Positions 32,201-46,700 of a stretch of DNA of 64,000 nucleotides are shown here, piece by piece. The stretch is taken from contig JARFJB010001166.1 of the NCBI GenBank assembly GCA_036346205.1, forward strand, positions 13,576,501-13,640,500, in the 5' to 3' direction. This stretch comes from Vesta saturnalis. Lineage: Eukaryota > Arthropoda > Insecta > Coleoptera > Lampyridae. Position 1 is the stretch's first letter, and the number at the start of each line of letters is the position of its first letter. The notes below the pieces were generated by a model. It saw only the letters and a list, made by a program, of their open reading frames with translations. It was not told where the DNA came from and made no database searches. The position numbers and the translations under genes are program-made.

Positions 32201-35200
32201 AAGAATATTTCAATCTTTAATGTCAGTTTACTATATTTAAAAAATACTTCAACTCTTTAAATTTAGATGCAGATATATTTTCAAAAATTCTAAGAATCGC
32301 TTTTTGGAAATAGGTGCTTCAAAATGGCTGAGTGTTTCACATAAATTACTCTGAGAATGAATAAACAGATATTCTATACCTCTACAAAAAGTACTCTAAC
32401 CATGAAATTATCTGAGCAAGATTGTCATAATTTACAAATCTTATACTAAACATCATAACTTTAACCAAACGATCCTAAACAAAAAATCGATAAAGAGTAT
32501 ATATGGTGATAAAGTACTGAAATCAATGCCATCTTTAAAATAGCATTAATTGAGTTGAATAACTGAAAATATGATAAAAGTACAAAAAAAATGACAAAAT
32601 TTTCAAAATTAACTCTACAAACCAGATTCAAAATAGAAAAATAACAAAACTTATTCTGTTTCAAATAAGTTCCAACTTCCGGTATACCTAACCAAAAATG
32701 GAAAAAATCTTATTAAATGATATTTAAAAATGTAAATATTTCAAAAATCGTTAAGGCTTGTTTATACCACCCTGAATTTATTTGAAAAATAAAAATTTGA
32801 GCAATGAAAGCAAATTATTGTGAACAAACGTTATATATAGATTATTTACAGAATTAAAAAAAATGGCAGTTTTTTTCGGGACATAACAAATATCCTTTTT
32901 TGAGTCTTTTGGCTAATTTTGAGAGTGTGAATTAAATAAATAGAATTTAATTGATTATGTATGCAAATAAGAACGGAATGAAAGATTCTAAAGCTTATTG
33001 GTATTGTACACAAATCTATATAAATTGTGCATTTTTAATTGTGCAGATTAGTGCAAAATTTGCACCTGCATTCAAATTAATGAAGAACATTTAGCGCAAA
33101 AGTTACTAAACTTCAATACATCAAAAACAATAACTTTGTTAAAATAGTAATCTGAAATATTCAGTCTTCCAGATAAGAGGATCCGTATTATTTGTTTCAT
33201 CTTCGATCTAACATATAAAACAGTCACGAAGCTTCTGACGTTCTCACACACCACAGTTTTCCTAATGTGCACTTTGTTGTAAATCTAACGTTCACTGAGC
33301 AACTCAGAATGGGTAATAAAAATTTTCTTTAATCATAATTATGAATATTTCATTTTATATTTAATTATTAAACTTTTAACTAAGCATTCACTTTAACCTG
33401 ACTTCTCAATTCCATATTGCACTTGTAAATGTAACAAAAATGTTACACAGTGTACACAGTATCTACAAATTCATTACCAAATTTAATTACATTTTCCAAA
33501 TACCTAATTCACTGTTATACATTATATACTTCCGCAAGACCAAAACCTATAGTTCTTTTCAACTAGTAGTCCACAAATAAATGGAACCCAAATATATTTT
33601 TATGTTCCACTGTACCATAAAGACGTGATTTATGGTGTCGTATTGAGCCCAAAAAGTGGTACTCTGTTGGACTGTCCATAATGATAAATGTTTTGGACCC
33701 TTTTTAAAACTTTTACAAGCTTAATTTTTTACTTATTTATTTAAAATTTACTTTCAGGATCATTAATATGTAGATAATTTTTGTTACACGACTTTAAGAG
33801 TGTTTCCATGTTTGAATTTTTTTTTTAATTTCCTTCAGATGTCGGTGTGTACAATTATATATTCTCCATAAGTCCGACTTTTTAATTTTTATATACCCTC
33901 CAAAAGACCGCATTCCTTGATTGGCATTTATCCGTCCGTCAATTCAACATTCAACCCATCTTCCATGTTGTTGAACTATATATTTCATTTTATCTAAATC
34001 ATATGGTGAAATTTAGAAGTAATTTATCTCTTCGGTTCTTTCAAATTTTATAAACTACTAAACCGTAAAAACGGTGTGCGACATGTCAGAATCATCGCAA
34101 ATGGTTTATATGTGCAAAATTTGTCAACTGTCATACTATTTATAGGGCACTAATGTGCTGTCTCATTTTAGGCACTATGCATTCTTTGACATTAGGCTTA
34201 TGCCTATCTAACAAAATTCAAGACCAAACTCTTGTAATGTAATATACTATATATTATACTTTAATATTTAATTACATATTTATATTGATTTGAAAATGTA
34301 GCGACTTTAAAATTTTAAATTTAGAGTAATAATTGAAAAACGTGTAGTTATTGTTCAATATATTAGCACTTTTTAAAGTTTGGCCACTTTTACAGCTAAC
34401 ATCGTATATACAATGAATCAGGAGAAAGTGAAAATAGAATCGACAACAAAACTGTTCAACTTAAACTTTGTAAATTTTTTTTACATCAAGTAGGCTAATA
34501 CATTCCATCTTTTCATTTTCCTCCTAACTTAACCTGTAAAATTGCATAAAACAGTTAAATATCACAGAAACAGTTAAAAGTAAATACTATCACTTTAAAA
34601 AATAATGATTAAGAAATAAAATAATACTAATAATACAATGCTTCACTAAATTGTGCATAGTTCTCATATTAAAATTTGTTTCTTATTCCAATTTTGGAAA
34701 TCCGCAACTAAATATGTAAAAAAAAACATTTTTAAACAATAACAAAATGTTGATCATATACTAATAAATCTAATAAAAAACAAGTACATTATTAATTCTA
34801 TAAATTAAACACCTTAGAGTAACAAAGGTACAAGTCACATTTTCCCAAAACATAAGATACCCATTTTTCGTAAGGCAAAATAGAAACTATCACTTATGCT
34901 TCACAGATGGCGCCATAAGACACAAACATTCTTGTTGCTTTGAAAATAATAAAATTGATTATTTAATTGTAAAAACGGTACAAGATACACAATGGTCGGG
35001 TCAAGCAGTACGACAGCTCGATGAAATTTGTATTATTATGATGATTCTGAAAGCGAAGCTGGCTCAGATGATTAGCCCAAAGTGATAGTGAAAGTCCTTC
35101 AGGTGCTGATGAACAGGTAAGTAACTAAAATAAGAGGCTTATCACCTTGTTAAGTAAAATTATTGCGGCCAATTTTTTTAATAAATTTTTAATTACATGT

Positions 35201-35690
35201 TATGATTTCTTAACGCTGAAATATCACATTTACCTATTATTAGTTCCATAAGGGTGCCATAAAAATATGTTATGTTTGTTATTGTTATGCCTTTAAAAAC
35301 CTTATAAATAGATTTGAGAAATTAAAAAAATAACAAAATTTAAGCATTCGATTTCATAAAAAATGGTAGGGAAAGTCAGTGTAATGAGTCGCGTCGGGTA
35401 ATTGTAGGCATCACAAATTAGGAAGACCGGGCAACACTGGAATGTCATGTTTTTGTTTTAGCGAGTTGTGGAATAATTATTAGTGCGACATTGTGACTAA
35501 CTAATATGATTTACGATGCCTAACAGTTCCGTCGTTAAATGAACCCAAACATTTGCTGATCGTTCAACTTTATTTTTGGACAATATTTTTTTTATTATTT
35601 ATAACATCTGGGATAATTCGATGTGTTGTGCGTACAATTACCCCTAAGCGTACTATTGCCCCATTGGTTCTTGATGTATGTAATCACGGT
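29295..35690. other. AT-rich gene-poor region
   Basis: I found no coding exon on either strand. It holds a two-unit duplication with clustered ATCGATTAAT-like palindromes (31650-32170). Otherwise it is AT-rich with homopolymers. Around 34900-35550 some short stretches may be decayed repeat. Confidence 0.45.
31650..32170. repeat. Duplicated segment with clustered cgattaat motifs
   Basis: 31706-31863 and 31975-32131 are diverged direct repeats (period about 270). Shared blocks are agttnttggagaa, cagtctaga, ataatgcannattaaaaat and tagaacata. Both start within runs of overlapping cgattaat / attaatcgat motifs. Confidence 0.65.
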
Positions 35691-35699
35691 TGTTTTCTT

Positions 35700-37215
35700 T
35701 TAAAGGAAACAATGGTGAGAACGTACCAACGAAGGACAGCCAAAGCTGCTTGGAGTAAAGATGCTATGCACGTAACTCTAAATGCTGTCCGTAATGGTAT
35801 GAAGTCCTGCAGGGCTGCTGAACAGAAAATATATGAAAGAAAAGTGTAGCTACCGAGACAGTTATTGGACAAAAACCGGTGTTTACTAAGGCACGAGATC
35901 ATTTACTGAGCCTTGCAAAATCATTATATGGTATATTGAAGTCAGAACTTCGTAAAATTACTTATGAATATGACGAACGAAACAATATTAAGCACCCGTT
36001 TTGCAATCGGCCAAAAATGGGTTAACGCTTTTCTTAAAGGATACCCAGGGCTTAGTATCTGAAAACCAGAGGTAACATAAATTTAAACCGCATATTAATA
36101 TTCAACAAGGCCGAAGTCGATAAGTTCTTTAGAAACCTCGAAACTATGCTGGAGAAATACCCTACCCTCTCTGCTAATGACATCTACAACATAAATGAGA
36201 CTGGGATATCTACGGTCCATATATGTATGTGCTATGGATGTTGGTAGAAAATACATCCCACTCATGTTTATTTACCCATAAAGTCGGACTCGATTACTGA
36301 GGATCCATTTATTGAATGGTTAGTACATTTCGAAAAGCATTCAAAGCCGAAAGCTGGCAGCTCTGTTTTAGTAGTGATGGACAACCACTGCACTCACATA
36401 TCTCTGAAGACATACATTTTGCAAAGGGCATTGTCTATTCCGAAGCATACTTCACATAAGCAACACTTAGATCTGACTTTCTTTGGTCTATTGAAGGACG
36501 CCTTAAACCATGAATGAAATTTATATTTAAAAAATCAAGCTTATCAAAAAATAACGTCATTTGATATAGCACCAATCTTTACAAAAGCTTATTTAAAAAC
36601 AGCCACTATGTACTCTCAAGGTGCGTAATTTTACAAGTTAATGCAAAAAAGTTCGGTGAGGTTGATTACGTAGCTGTGGCAAATGCAGTATTAGAGCTTT
36701 TACGTGACCAAATATTAGAAACTAATACCAAGAGTTGCTTGATGAACCTGAGGGTGACTCTGCCATTAATGAGATATCCATCCAGGAATTAGCTCAACTT
36801 CCTTCCTGGACTTTCTGGCATCCAACCGAAGATCACTCATAAGAGAAAAACTCAACATTCGGAGATAGTAACATAAACTCCTCGGCCGCAGCCGAAAAAA
36901 GGAAACAGGTAGCAAGCCGTAAAAGTAAAGAACATAAAAAGAATAGAAAGGAAAAGAAATACACAATACCTGAATTAAGAACTAAAAGGAAAATTAACGG
37001 AAAAGAATTGTCTGAAGACATCTGCAAAGGAAAGGTTTGCATCGATAGCGGATCAGACATGGGTCCCAATTAAGAGGAAATTGAAGAGGTATGCATACAT
37101 TGCGTTACGTTTGAACGTGACAGAGACATGTGGTTTTGTTTTGGCAAATGCAAAAGGTGGTGCCATAAAGAGTGCAGTAGGCGTGACCAACGCTATTGGA
37201 TTAATTTGTGATTAT
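35700..37215 (+). pseudogene. Pogo/jerky-like transposase relic
   Basis: It starts with an N-terminal helix-turn-helix (MVRTYQRRTAKAAWSKDAM, AVRNGMKSCRAAE at 35712). It continues in shifted frames with NKAEVDKFFRNLE, the first catalytic block YNINETGISTVH at about 36190, PFIEWLVHFEKHSKP, the second catalytic block VLVVMDNHCTHISL at about 36370, and HLDLTFFGLLKDAL at about 36465. It ends in a Cys-rich PHD-like tail (CIHC, CFGKCKRWCHKEC) at 37110-37190. Stops and deletions are present. The order matches pogo/Tigger-type DDE transposases of insects. Confidence 0.8.
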
Positions 37216-38636
37216 TGTACCTATTCTTGCAACCAAACGGGTTCTTAAGATGTAAAAGTTTTTAAAATTGTGAAATAAAGGTTTGATTTTGGCAATTGTT
37301 CAAGTAAATTTCACCAAAACTTTAGTTTCTTGTTCCATTTAATGCGTACTATTAACTCCACTGTATGGGTACGCTGTACACATTTCGTTTAAACAAGTTT
37401 AAACAAAGCGAGATTTTATTTTTGAACAAAATCATTTGCATATCAAGGTTATTCAATAAATATCTTCTAAATTTGAAATACTTTGTATTTTAATGGATGA
37501 GCTTCTGATTTATACTTGATTTCCTACTATCAGCACAGGTTTTGTACTGATGATCCACCGTGTACATGGGTGGTTCACTGTATAATGTTTCATGGATCAT
37601 TGTGTACCCATCAGAGCGCAGTGAACTATTTCTCATTTTTTAAAAATCAATCGACCATGTCTAACCTAACTGTTTTATAGCTTAAATTTTATAAGTTAAT
37701 ATAAATTCTAATAAACACTGAATATGAAAAGATAAACACTATGAATATATCTCAGTGACAGCAGGTTGACTTTATGGTGGTTCACTGTTGACCACCTGAC
37801 CCTGACCCTACCGCTTTTAGACAAATTTTTATGTAATAAAGGTGCAAGCCTTCTTTTTCGAAAATAAGTATCTTTTTTCATTAAAAATGTTTTATTTAAA
37901 ACTCTTACCTATTTAAAAATTTTTAATTACATATTTACTTTTGAACTCATTCCTTCCTAGCAAAACTCCTGATAATAGTACCGTTTATATTATGTTTATT
38001 TTATATTTGGCATTTAAAAACTTTCAGGTTCATTTTGTCAAAAATTCAGTTTTGTGGATGTAGCGTTGTTGCTCTAAGGTTTTCAACTAATCATTGGTAT
38101 TTTTCAATATATGCAAAATAATCCCAAGAACACACAGTATAACGGTTCTCCAAAATTTGTCATTAATACGGAAATATTTTTTTAAAAGTAATTAACATAA
38201 TGATCTATTTTGGGAACTGCTAAACTACCATATTCCAATCTTGAAGTTCGTCATGCTATTTTTACTTATTAACTCTGTGTACATAAAGAAATTAGCCAGT
38301 TATTTCACTGAAATATGAATTATTGCAACTGTACAACGACAATTATGAGAGTAAAATAAATATTTTTTGGGGCTCCTACATATTAGTAGGTAACGGAACA
38401 TGGCATATAATGCAATGGAACACATAAAAATTGTGGTCATAGAAAATAGTCCAGCTATTCTTTAACAAGAGTATTCTAAGAGTTGCCTTTTTAAAAAATA
38501 TAAATTCTAACAATAAGGCCTAATTAGGATGGAGGGTTGCAATAATTCTACACCTAACTTCTTTTTTTACCATAAACTCTGCCACACACACAGTACAAGA
38601 TATCGATAAGCTGATAACGAAACATAATTATTGCAG
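37216..38636. other. 3' flank of the CAP-Gly gene with a SINE A fragment
   Basis: A piece at about 37917-37975 (ttaattacatatttacttt) matches the tail of SINE family A. The 3' UTR of the CAP-Gly gene (minus strand) extends into this interval from the right. No exon is recognised. Confidence 0.45.
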
Positions 38637-40495
38637 TTACGGTCTCCACCCCATAACAACTTTTTTAAATGGCACAAAAATTCCATGGCACGGTTCACTA
38701 AAACAAATGACTATAAAAACCATCATTAAAAATACAACATAATAATTACCAATTAAAATATCGTCTACTTTTATACGTGCCATCAGAATGTCCATCAGGT
38801 GTACTTAATTGTACACCAACATACTGTTCGGCTTGATTAATTAAGGTTCCAACATACCTTACACGCCCTCCTCGTACCCTTCCTTCCGGTACAATAACTT
38901 TAACCCAATGATCTAAATGTAAATCTCTAGGATTTCTAGGTAGAAACGGTTGCCAGTTTTGAGGAGGTACATTATCACCTGCCGGTTCAGGTGCAGAAGC
39001 TCGTCTAGATTTACGTAACCTAAATTCTTCCCTACAATCATTATTTCAGAATAGAAATGATTAATTTATACTCACATACCTACGAGTTCCATAAATACTA
39101 TCAGATATACAATCAATAGACCGACGTAAATAATGTTCAGCTTCCTCCACAAGACTGTCAGTGGAATCTCCACTATCCACTGTTGTATTCCAATCCGTTC
39201 GAAGCTCAGGTAAAGATCCGTTGGCAAAACGTACCTTAGATGTAGTAGGCCTTATTGTCACTCGACGAGATGGTGATACTGGAGCAGAAAATCTTCTTGA
39301 AGGTGCAGGTGGAGATGAAAGCGGATACATGCTCCCAAACTGAGATTGTAGCTGACTTATTTCACTTGGAGATGCTGTCGTTGCTGTCCACGTAAATTTC
39401 TGTGACTACAACTATATGAGTATAGAATTACAACAACGCTATCTATATTACCATAAAACTGGGAGAGTACAAATCCGGTGTCCTTAAAAACTGCCCATAT
39501 GTTGTAGGCACAGGTGCTTTTAAATTAACAGGACATAGGTGATCGGCCGAACGTGATAATTCTGGAACCATACTTGTAAAACCTATATCTGATAATAAAA
39601 TTCGTCTAGCTTCTACATTTGTTTTCTCCGATAAATGTAATCGAGTACCTGGTAAGGGAAATTTTGATGGTAATGTCGTAAAATTATCCCCCACTTTTGC
39701 CTGAAATAGTAATGAGCAAATGTATACTTTATGAATTTTCATTGCAAATACCTTATGAGCTAAACTACTTTCAGATCGCCACGATGAACTGGATACCGCA
39801 GAGATATCTGTTTGAACTCCTGACTCACGACGTGCATTATTTGAATAGGAAAGAATTGGCCGACCTTGTCTTGTATTTAAACCCTTTCCTGTTGCTTCCC
39901 TAAAAATTAAGATTGTTTTTAGTCAGAGTTGAAGTTCAAACAAAATGAAAAATTCTTATTACATGTCTAGGGATTAGAGGAGGATAAAGGGAGATTCACT
40001 TAACACCTCCTGACATTACACACTCAATTGCACAATACAAGATTATCGGTTGTCATTCAACACTAAACCAGTTTATTTGAGTGAGCCAACTCGAAAAACT
40101 TTCCCACCTTCAATTGTTTCAAATAAATACGTCAAATTTGAATGCAATCTTGATCGTTGGGCCATTCTCAAGGGAAATAACTGCTTTCCTTTCTACATTA
40201 AAAAAATTAGTTTTGTATTATAAGTGTTTTGTAACTGTGGTTTCCTATTAGTGGAGTTGATCGGCCTATTTCCACAGTTTATGCTTTTTGGGCGCGACGT
40301 TTCGGAAGCGGACTCTGCTTCCGTCATCAGACTTAGTCCTGAGAAGAACTGTTTTCGCACAGTCGAATTCATATGTTATATATAATTTTTCCCAAGCACT
40401 TGACTACTCTCACATTCGAACTTGGTACCTTTCACTTACTAGTCTGACACCTTTATCACTGAGCCACTGAGTAATCCAATATATATATTTTAAAA

Positions 40496-40560
<65 letters not shown>

Positions 40561-40694
40561 CTTTTCGTAGTTGCACAGAAGTTTATTCCGCATGTTACAC
40601 AGTAACCTCTTGCGCAGGTGTATTGCGCTTAAGTTCCTCGCGCATTATTGGAATCCATATGGGTTTCATTTCTACACTAGCTTGGCTTATTGGA

Positions 40695-40756
<62 letters not shown>

Positions 40757-43700
40757 GTGCTTGGGAAAAATTATATATAACATGAATTCGACCCAAGTGC
40801 GAAAACAGTCCTTCTCAGGACTAAGCCTGATGACGGAAAGAGTCCGCTTCCGAAACGTCGCGCTCAACAAAGCATAAACTGTGGAAATAGGCCGATCAAC
40901 TCCACTAATAAAAAAGTTAGGTTTAGTTCACTTGGACGATAACATACAGATAGTATCAAAGGACAAGAATACAACTCGCCGAAAACTCAAAGCTACTTAC
41001 ATATCACTGGCAGAAAATCCGATAAGCCAAGTTACGTTGAAATGAAATCCACATGGATCTCAATAATACACAAAGCGCTTAAGCGCAATACACCTGCGGA
41101 AGAAACTACTGTGCCATCAAGAAAAAAAAAGTTCCAAAAAATGTATTCAGTTACTAAGTGGCTCGTCGATTAAGGTGTGAGACTAGTAAGTAAAAAATAC
41201 CAAGTTCGAATCGGAGAGTAGTCAAGTGCTTGAGAAAAAAATGATAGTAAATAAATACGACTCAAGTGCGAAATCAGTCCTTCTCAGGGCTAAGCCTGTT
41301 GACGTAAACAGAGGCTGCTTCCGAAATATAGCGCCATAAAAACAAACGCTGTGAAAATAGGCCGACCAAGTCAACTAACATGACACCATAGTTACCAAAC
41401 ACTTATAATACAGAATTAGTAATTCAGTACGGTCCCGAAGTTAAACTATTCAAAAAGTTTTAGATATCCATGAACAAGTTAGCACTAGAGGGGAACCACC
41501 TAACCTTCCTCTGCAAAAGCATGTGATAATGTAATACCTTCCGGGCTCACCATCAAAACTCCAATACACAGCCGAAAAACACAAATCGCCGAGAGCAAGC
41601 GAATCGTTAGTCAAACAACGAATTAGACATCACCATTTCAGAACATACTAGCTCGAACAACAATCCAACGAAATTAGAGAAATCATTCCAAATCAAATGA
41701 ACGAAAAAGACTTTGATAGGATAAATACGGCTACCAGAAGCAAATATTCAAATACCACGGCAAACAAACAGGAAATTCAGCAGAAGAAACTAGAAAAGCT
41801 AATGGAGGAGAAGAAAGAACCAACCAATACCAACCGATAAAACACTGTCACAAACATGTCTAAACGACAGTTAAACGAAAACGAAATGAAGGTACTGTAC
41901 AATGGCTTACTTAAACTATGTGATAATATCGAGGTAGATTCCGAGAATAAATTTAATAAACGCAGTTGAGGAAATTAGATCCCGAAAAAGCCAAATAATA
42001 CAGATCAGCCCTAGATTGATCTAGGCTAACTAGACCTCTCTAACGTAGAAATGAAAGCGGTCATTTCCCTTAGGAATGGCCCATGGATTAAGATTCTCCC
42101 GGCAGACAAAGTAACCTTCCAACAGTAAGATCCAACAGTACTGGACGGGGGCGAATAGAAACAGATACCAAAACACCCCACACCATCAACTAGAAGACGA
42201 ATATACTAGCCGCTGGCAAACATAAGGGGGAGACTTCGAAGACCAAGCGATATTCGAATTCACGGAAAAACTAAGGATGTGGCTTAGATACGTGGACGAT
42301 ACCTTCGTAATTTGGCAACAATGCAAGCATAAGCGGGACGATTCCTAAATCATCTAACTAGCCGCGCACCCTTCATAAAATTCACAATCGAACTCGAGTC
42401 GGAACAAAAAATCATTCCGGGATATACTTATACACAGGAATGACAACACGTTCACGATAAGTGTATACAGAAAACGCACCCAGACGTGTACTTACCTAAA
42501 CTACAACCACAATGTGACTACAAGTCCAATCACCAGAAATGTGTGAAGTTAGACATGGCAAGATGCTTGTACGATAGAGTTGAAACAATATGCTCGAAAC
42601 AAGAGGAAAAAAAGAAATTACCACTAAGAAAATGGCTACCTCGATCTAACACCTATCCTAAACAAAGAAAGGGTAACCGAAAAGAAAAATAAATGCACAG
42701 CGGTAATACCATATATACCTCGGACAAAATACGAAGGATATTCAGCAAATACAAGATACGCACTCAAAGGGCGCAAACAGAAAGATCAAGAATCGCTGAA
42801 CATGTCTGGAACGAAGACCATCGAATCCAATGGGATAACCCACATGGATCCCAATAAAACGCGAAGAACTTAGGCGCAATACACCTGCGCAATAAACTAT
42901 TGTGCAATCACGAAAAAGTTTAATATATAAGTTTAAAAAAATAATATTGGATTATTAGAGAGTAGTCAAGTGCTTCAGAAAATAACCATAGTAAATTAAT
43001 TCGACACAAGTGCGAAATCAGTCCTTCTCAGGGCTAAGCCTGACGACGGAAGTAAAGTCCGCTTCCGAAACGTCGCGCTATAAAAACAAAAACTGTGGAA
43101 TTAGGTAGATTAACTCAATTAATACGAGACCACAGCTACAAAGACTTATAGTACTTAAGTATAATTACCATCAAATGAGGCGATTCGGTAAATAATTCGC
43201 CGCGAGTCGAATATTTTTAAAACTGCTAGTTTTAAAGACGACAAGGAAAAAATTTTGTGACTTGTTTTTTCCTATAATTTATTAAACAAAAATTGCACTT
43301 TTAAGCGTCAATCGGGGCAATGATCAGGAAGTACCTGGTACAAAAGTTTATCAAAACTGTAGTGTTGAAATACTTCACTGTCCTAAATCAATTCAGAAAA
43401 GGTCAAATACAGCCACGAGAGCAAGGAGAAATTCATAAAATCCCAAGATTAACATTACCAAGGCACAATATATAATAAACTGGATCTTCGGTATGCTGTC
43501 AAGGGCTACTTCGATAGAAAAGGTATAACTGTAAGTAAATCCCAAGGTACTGTACCAGGATCGGACTAGGAAAATTTTTTTTTACTGCGGCATAAAGCTG
43601 TTCTTAAGCAGAGGTTATGTGAAAGCATAGAGCAAGAAGGTCCGTGAGGCTATTTCTCATGAGACTATCAATTCATATTTTGACAATTTACAAAACTTAT

Positions 43701-46700
43701 TAACAGATGTCCAACTCAATTGTAAACTATGGCGTAATCTGTTTTGTAGATGACGATGGACGAAGAAAGGTCATAGTGAGGAGAAAAGCTCGCCATCGAA
43801 CGAATAATAGTTTCTGAAAAAAGTTCAACATCGGTCATGTTTGCAGAAAGTGGTGGTGATATTTTGCTACCACTTTATATTGTATACAGAAGTGAGCTTA
43901 TCTATAATACTTGAATGCGGAATAGACCGCAAAATACACGTTATAGAAGAAATTTAAGTGGTTGGTTTGGCCAACCCCTTGTTGAAGACTAGTTTATAAC
44001 TGTCGCTCTTCGATACTATAAAGCGGCCTGTACCTAGGGTGTTAATTGGTGACAATTTATGTAGTCACCTTTCCTATAAGGTTATTGTGAGGCAAATGAT
44101 ATAAAATTTGAATTGTTTTCCTCCTTCTTCAACTCATCTCACACATCCGCTCGACATTCCAGTATTCGCTCAAAAACGCTTGGAGACGTGTGCTGCAAGA
44201 TTGGAAAAAAAAATTAAGGGTGCTATTCTCCATTTTTGTTGAAAAAACGTTTGATGAGTTAGATACCATACGTGAAATTATACGAAAAGTATTATTAGGT
44301 ACTGGACTTATACCGCTCGACAGAAATCAAGTCTTAAAGCGATTACCCAAACCAATAACTCAAGACCATAATCTTAATGACTGGACTGCGTCCGTTACTG
44401 AATTGCTTAATGAGAACAGAAATGCTTGCACACTATCAGTAACAAAGAAGAAAAAAATTTCTGTTGAGCCAGGAAAAAGCGTTTCCAAAGAAGATTTGTG
44501 TGCAGCTGAACCATCTACTAGCCATGATGTCAATTTGGATACTTTTGATAAGCCTGAGGAACTCGACGTGCCAGACAATTGTTATCATTTTCATCTAATA
44601 AAGACGAGATGGATGTGAGTAGAACAATTTGTTTTTTGTGACGTCAGTAATCCGGCCTGGGAATTTCCAATGATGTAATTCGGGGGCAACCTTGAGAAAG
44701 TGGTCGACCTTGAGATAGTGGTTGACATTGAGAAAGTGGTTGATCTTGAGAAACTGGCCTGCCTTGAGAAAGTGGTTGACCTTGAGGTAGTTGTTGACCT
44801 TGGACATGGATTTGCGCGGGAAATTTGAAATTGTTTTAATAAAGTGTAGGAGCTATCTCTTGGATCTGTTTTGGTTCGTCTGTGGTGGCATCTAGTGTTG
44901 TATGGACTAATGAACGTTTTCTGTAATCTTGAGAAAGTTGTTTACCTTGAGAAACTGGTTTACCTTGAAAAACAGGTTTACCTTGAGAAAGTTGTCTGCC
45001 TTGAGAACAGGTTGACCTTGGGTAGCCTAACCTACTAGGCGGGAAATCTGGAATTTGAATAAGGAGCCCTAATGCTATCTCATAAGACAGGTCGTCGGGG
45101 ACTCGTGTTGTCTGTGCCCCTCTTGTCGTGGCCCCTTGACTGGAAATAGTATTCTAACAAGGGGGCCCTAATGCTAACTTGTAAGAAAGCTATAAGAACT
45201 TGTGTCAGGGTCTGCGTCCTCTTGTCGTAGTCTCTTGGCTAGAAATTTTTGAATTTGTGGCGCCATCCAGTGGTGCATGGACTAATGAATATTTTCTGTA
45301 ATAAAGGTGGCGCCACTTGGCGGTGTATTTCTAAGGACTAATTAGAGTTTTGGTTGCGGTTCCATCTAGTGGTGTATGAACTAATGAATATTTTCTGCAA
45401 TCTCAGTGTGTCTTCCACTATAGTGGTGTATTTCAGGGTTAATGCGGTTTTGTTTGTGATGCCAGCTGATAGTATATGGACTAAGAAATGTATTCTGTAA
45501 ATAGAGTCCGGTTTTATTAATTAACTGCTTATGTAAAACCGTATCCTCTAGAACATTCATATAAGTGCTTTTAAGATGAGACTTAAAATTATTTTCCGCT
45601 ACCACCTAAATTACGATTTAATTGCTCGATATTCACAATGCAAAAAAACAGTCCCATATAATATACAAAATCTAAGTACAGTATGTAGCGTGAAAATGAT
45701 ATTTACAATAAATGACCGACGAGCTGGAGGCACTGTGAACACGCAGTATCATGCATCAGATTACGTGACAAATTTGACGTAAAACATAGTGATAAAACAA
45801 GTGTCTATGTCGACAAACCCGATATAAATAAATAGGTTCCAAAACTTAAACTGATATGTACAGTTCGTGAAGATAACACAGGTCCTAATCTAAAAAATAA
45901 AATAATACAAGTATGTAATTAAACACAAAGTCCTTAAAACATACAAATTAGTACAAAAAGTGAGTTTTAAAAATATGAGTTCACTGCGAAACCAGTTAAC
46001 CTTCAATGACTGTACAAAATTGCTTTTAAATGATTTGAGCCTTGAGGTTGTAAAATTTACATACACGATAAGCTATTTTTATGGAATACAATTATTATTA
46101 AACAGTTATACAACTTGATTAATATGATTTGCAAAGTGGTAATCGCCCACTCATTAGCATCATGTTGAAATAACGTATTTACAAATATTTTTAAAATTTT
46201 ACTGCTGCAAAATACATTAAGGTTTAAATTAAATATCAGTCGAAATAATAATAATTTCTACCCTGATGGTTTTTTATATAGGCAGATTGTCTTTCTAAGC
46301 AACCAGCGCATTCGAAAATTATGGATAATCTATCTCAATTACGCTTATGTACTTCACGTTATATGGACTTTTACTAGTTGAAGTTAATAGCCATGCTAAT
46401 TAAACACTTTAAATTTCTAACCTGAAACAAGAGTGACGTAATTTAGCTTATTTGAAATTTCATAGATTATCGCTATTATCAAAATTTAAGATACATTTTA
46501 CCTAATTCATCTCATCGTTTTCATCTTGAACGATTATATTGTAATAGTTTATTAACAACCCGTAAAACATCTAATTCGCTAATGCTGATTCATAATAAAA
46601 TGCTCATTCGGTGGTAATTATATTTTAAATACATGCAAAGGATAATACACACCCTTTATTTGCTACTACTATTATTACATAGATGTGAGATTATTCTTAA

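Noticed and set aside
45576..45782. 68-codon plus-strand frame and neighbours in 45.4-47.4 kb
   Set aside because: Inside the foldback element, no family motifs, composition like surrounding AT-rich DNA.
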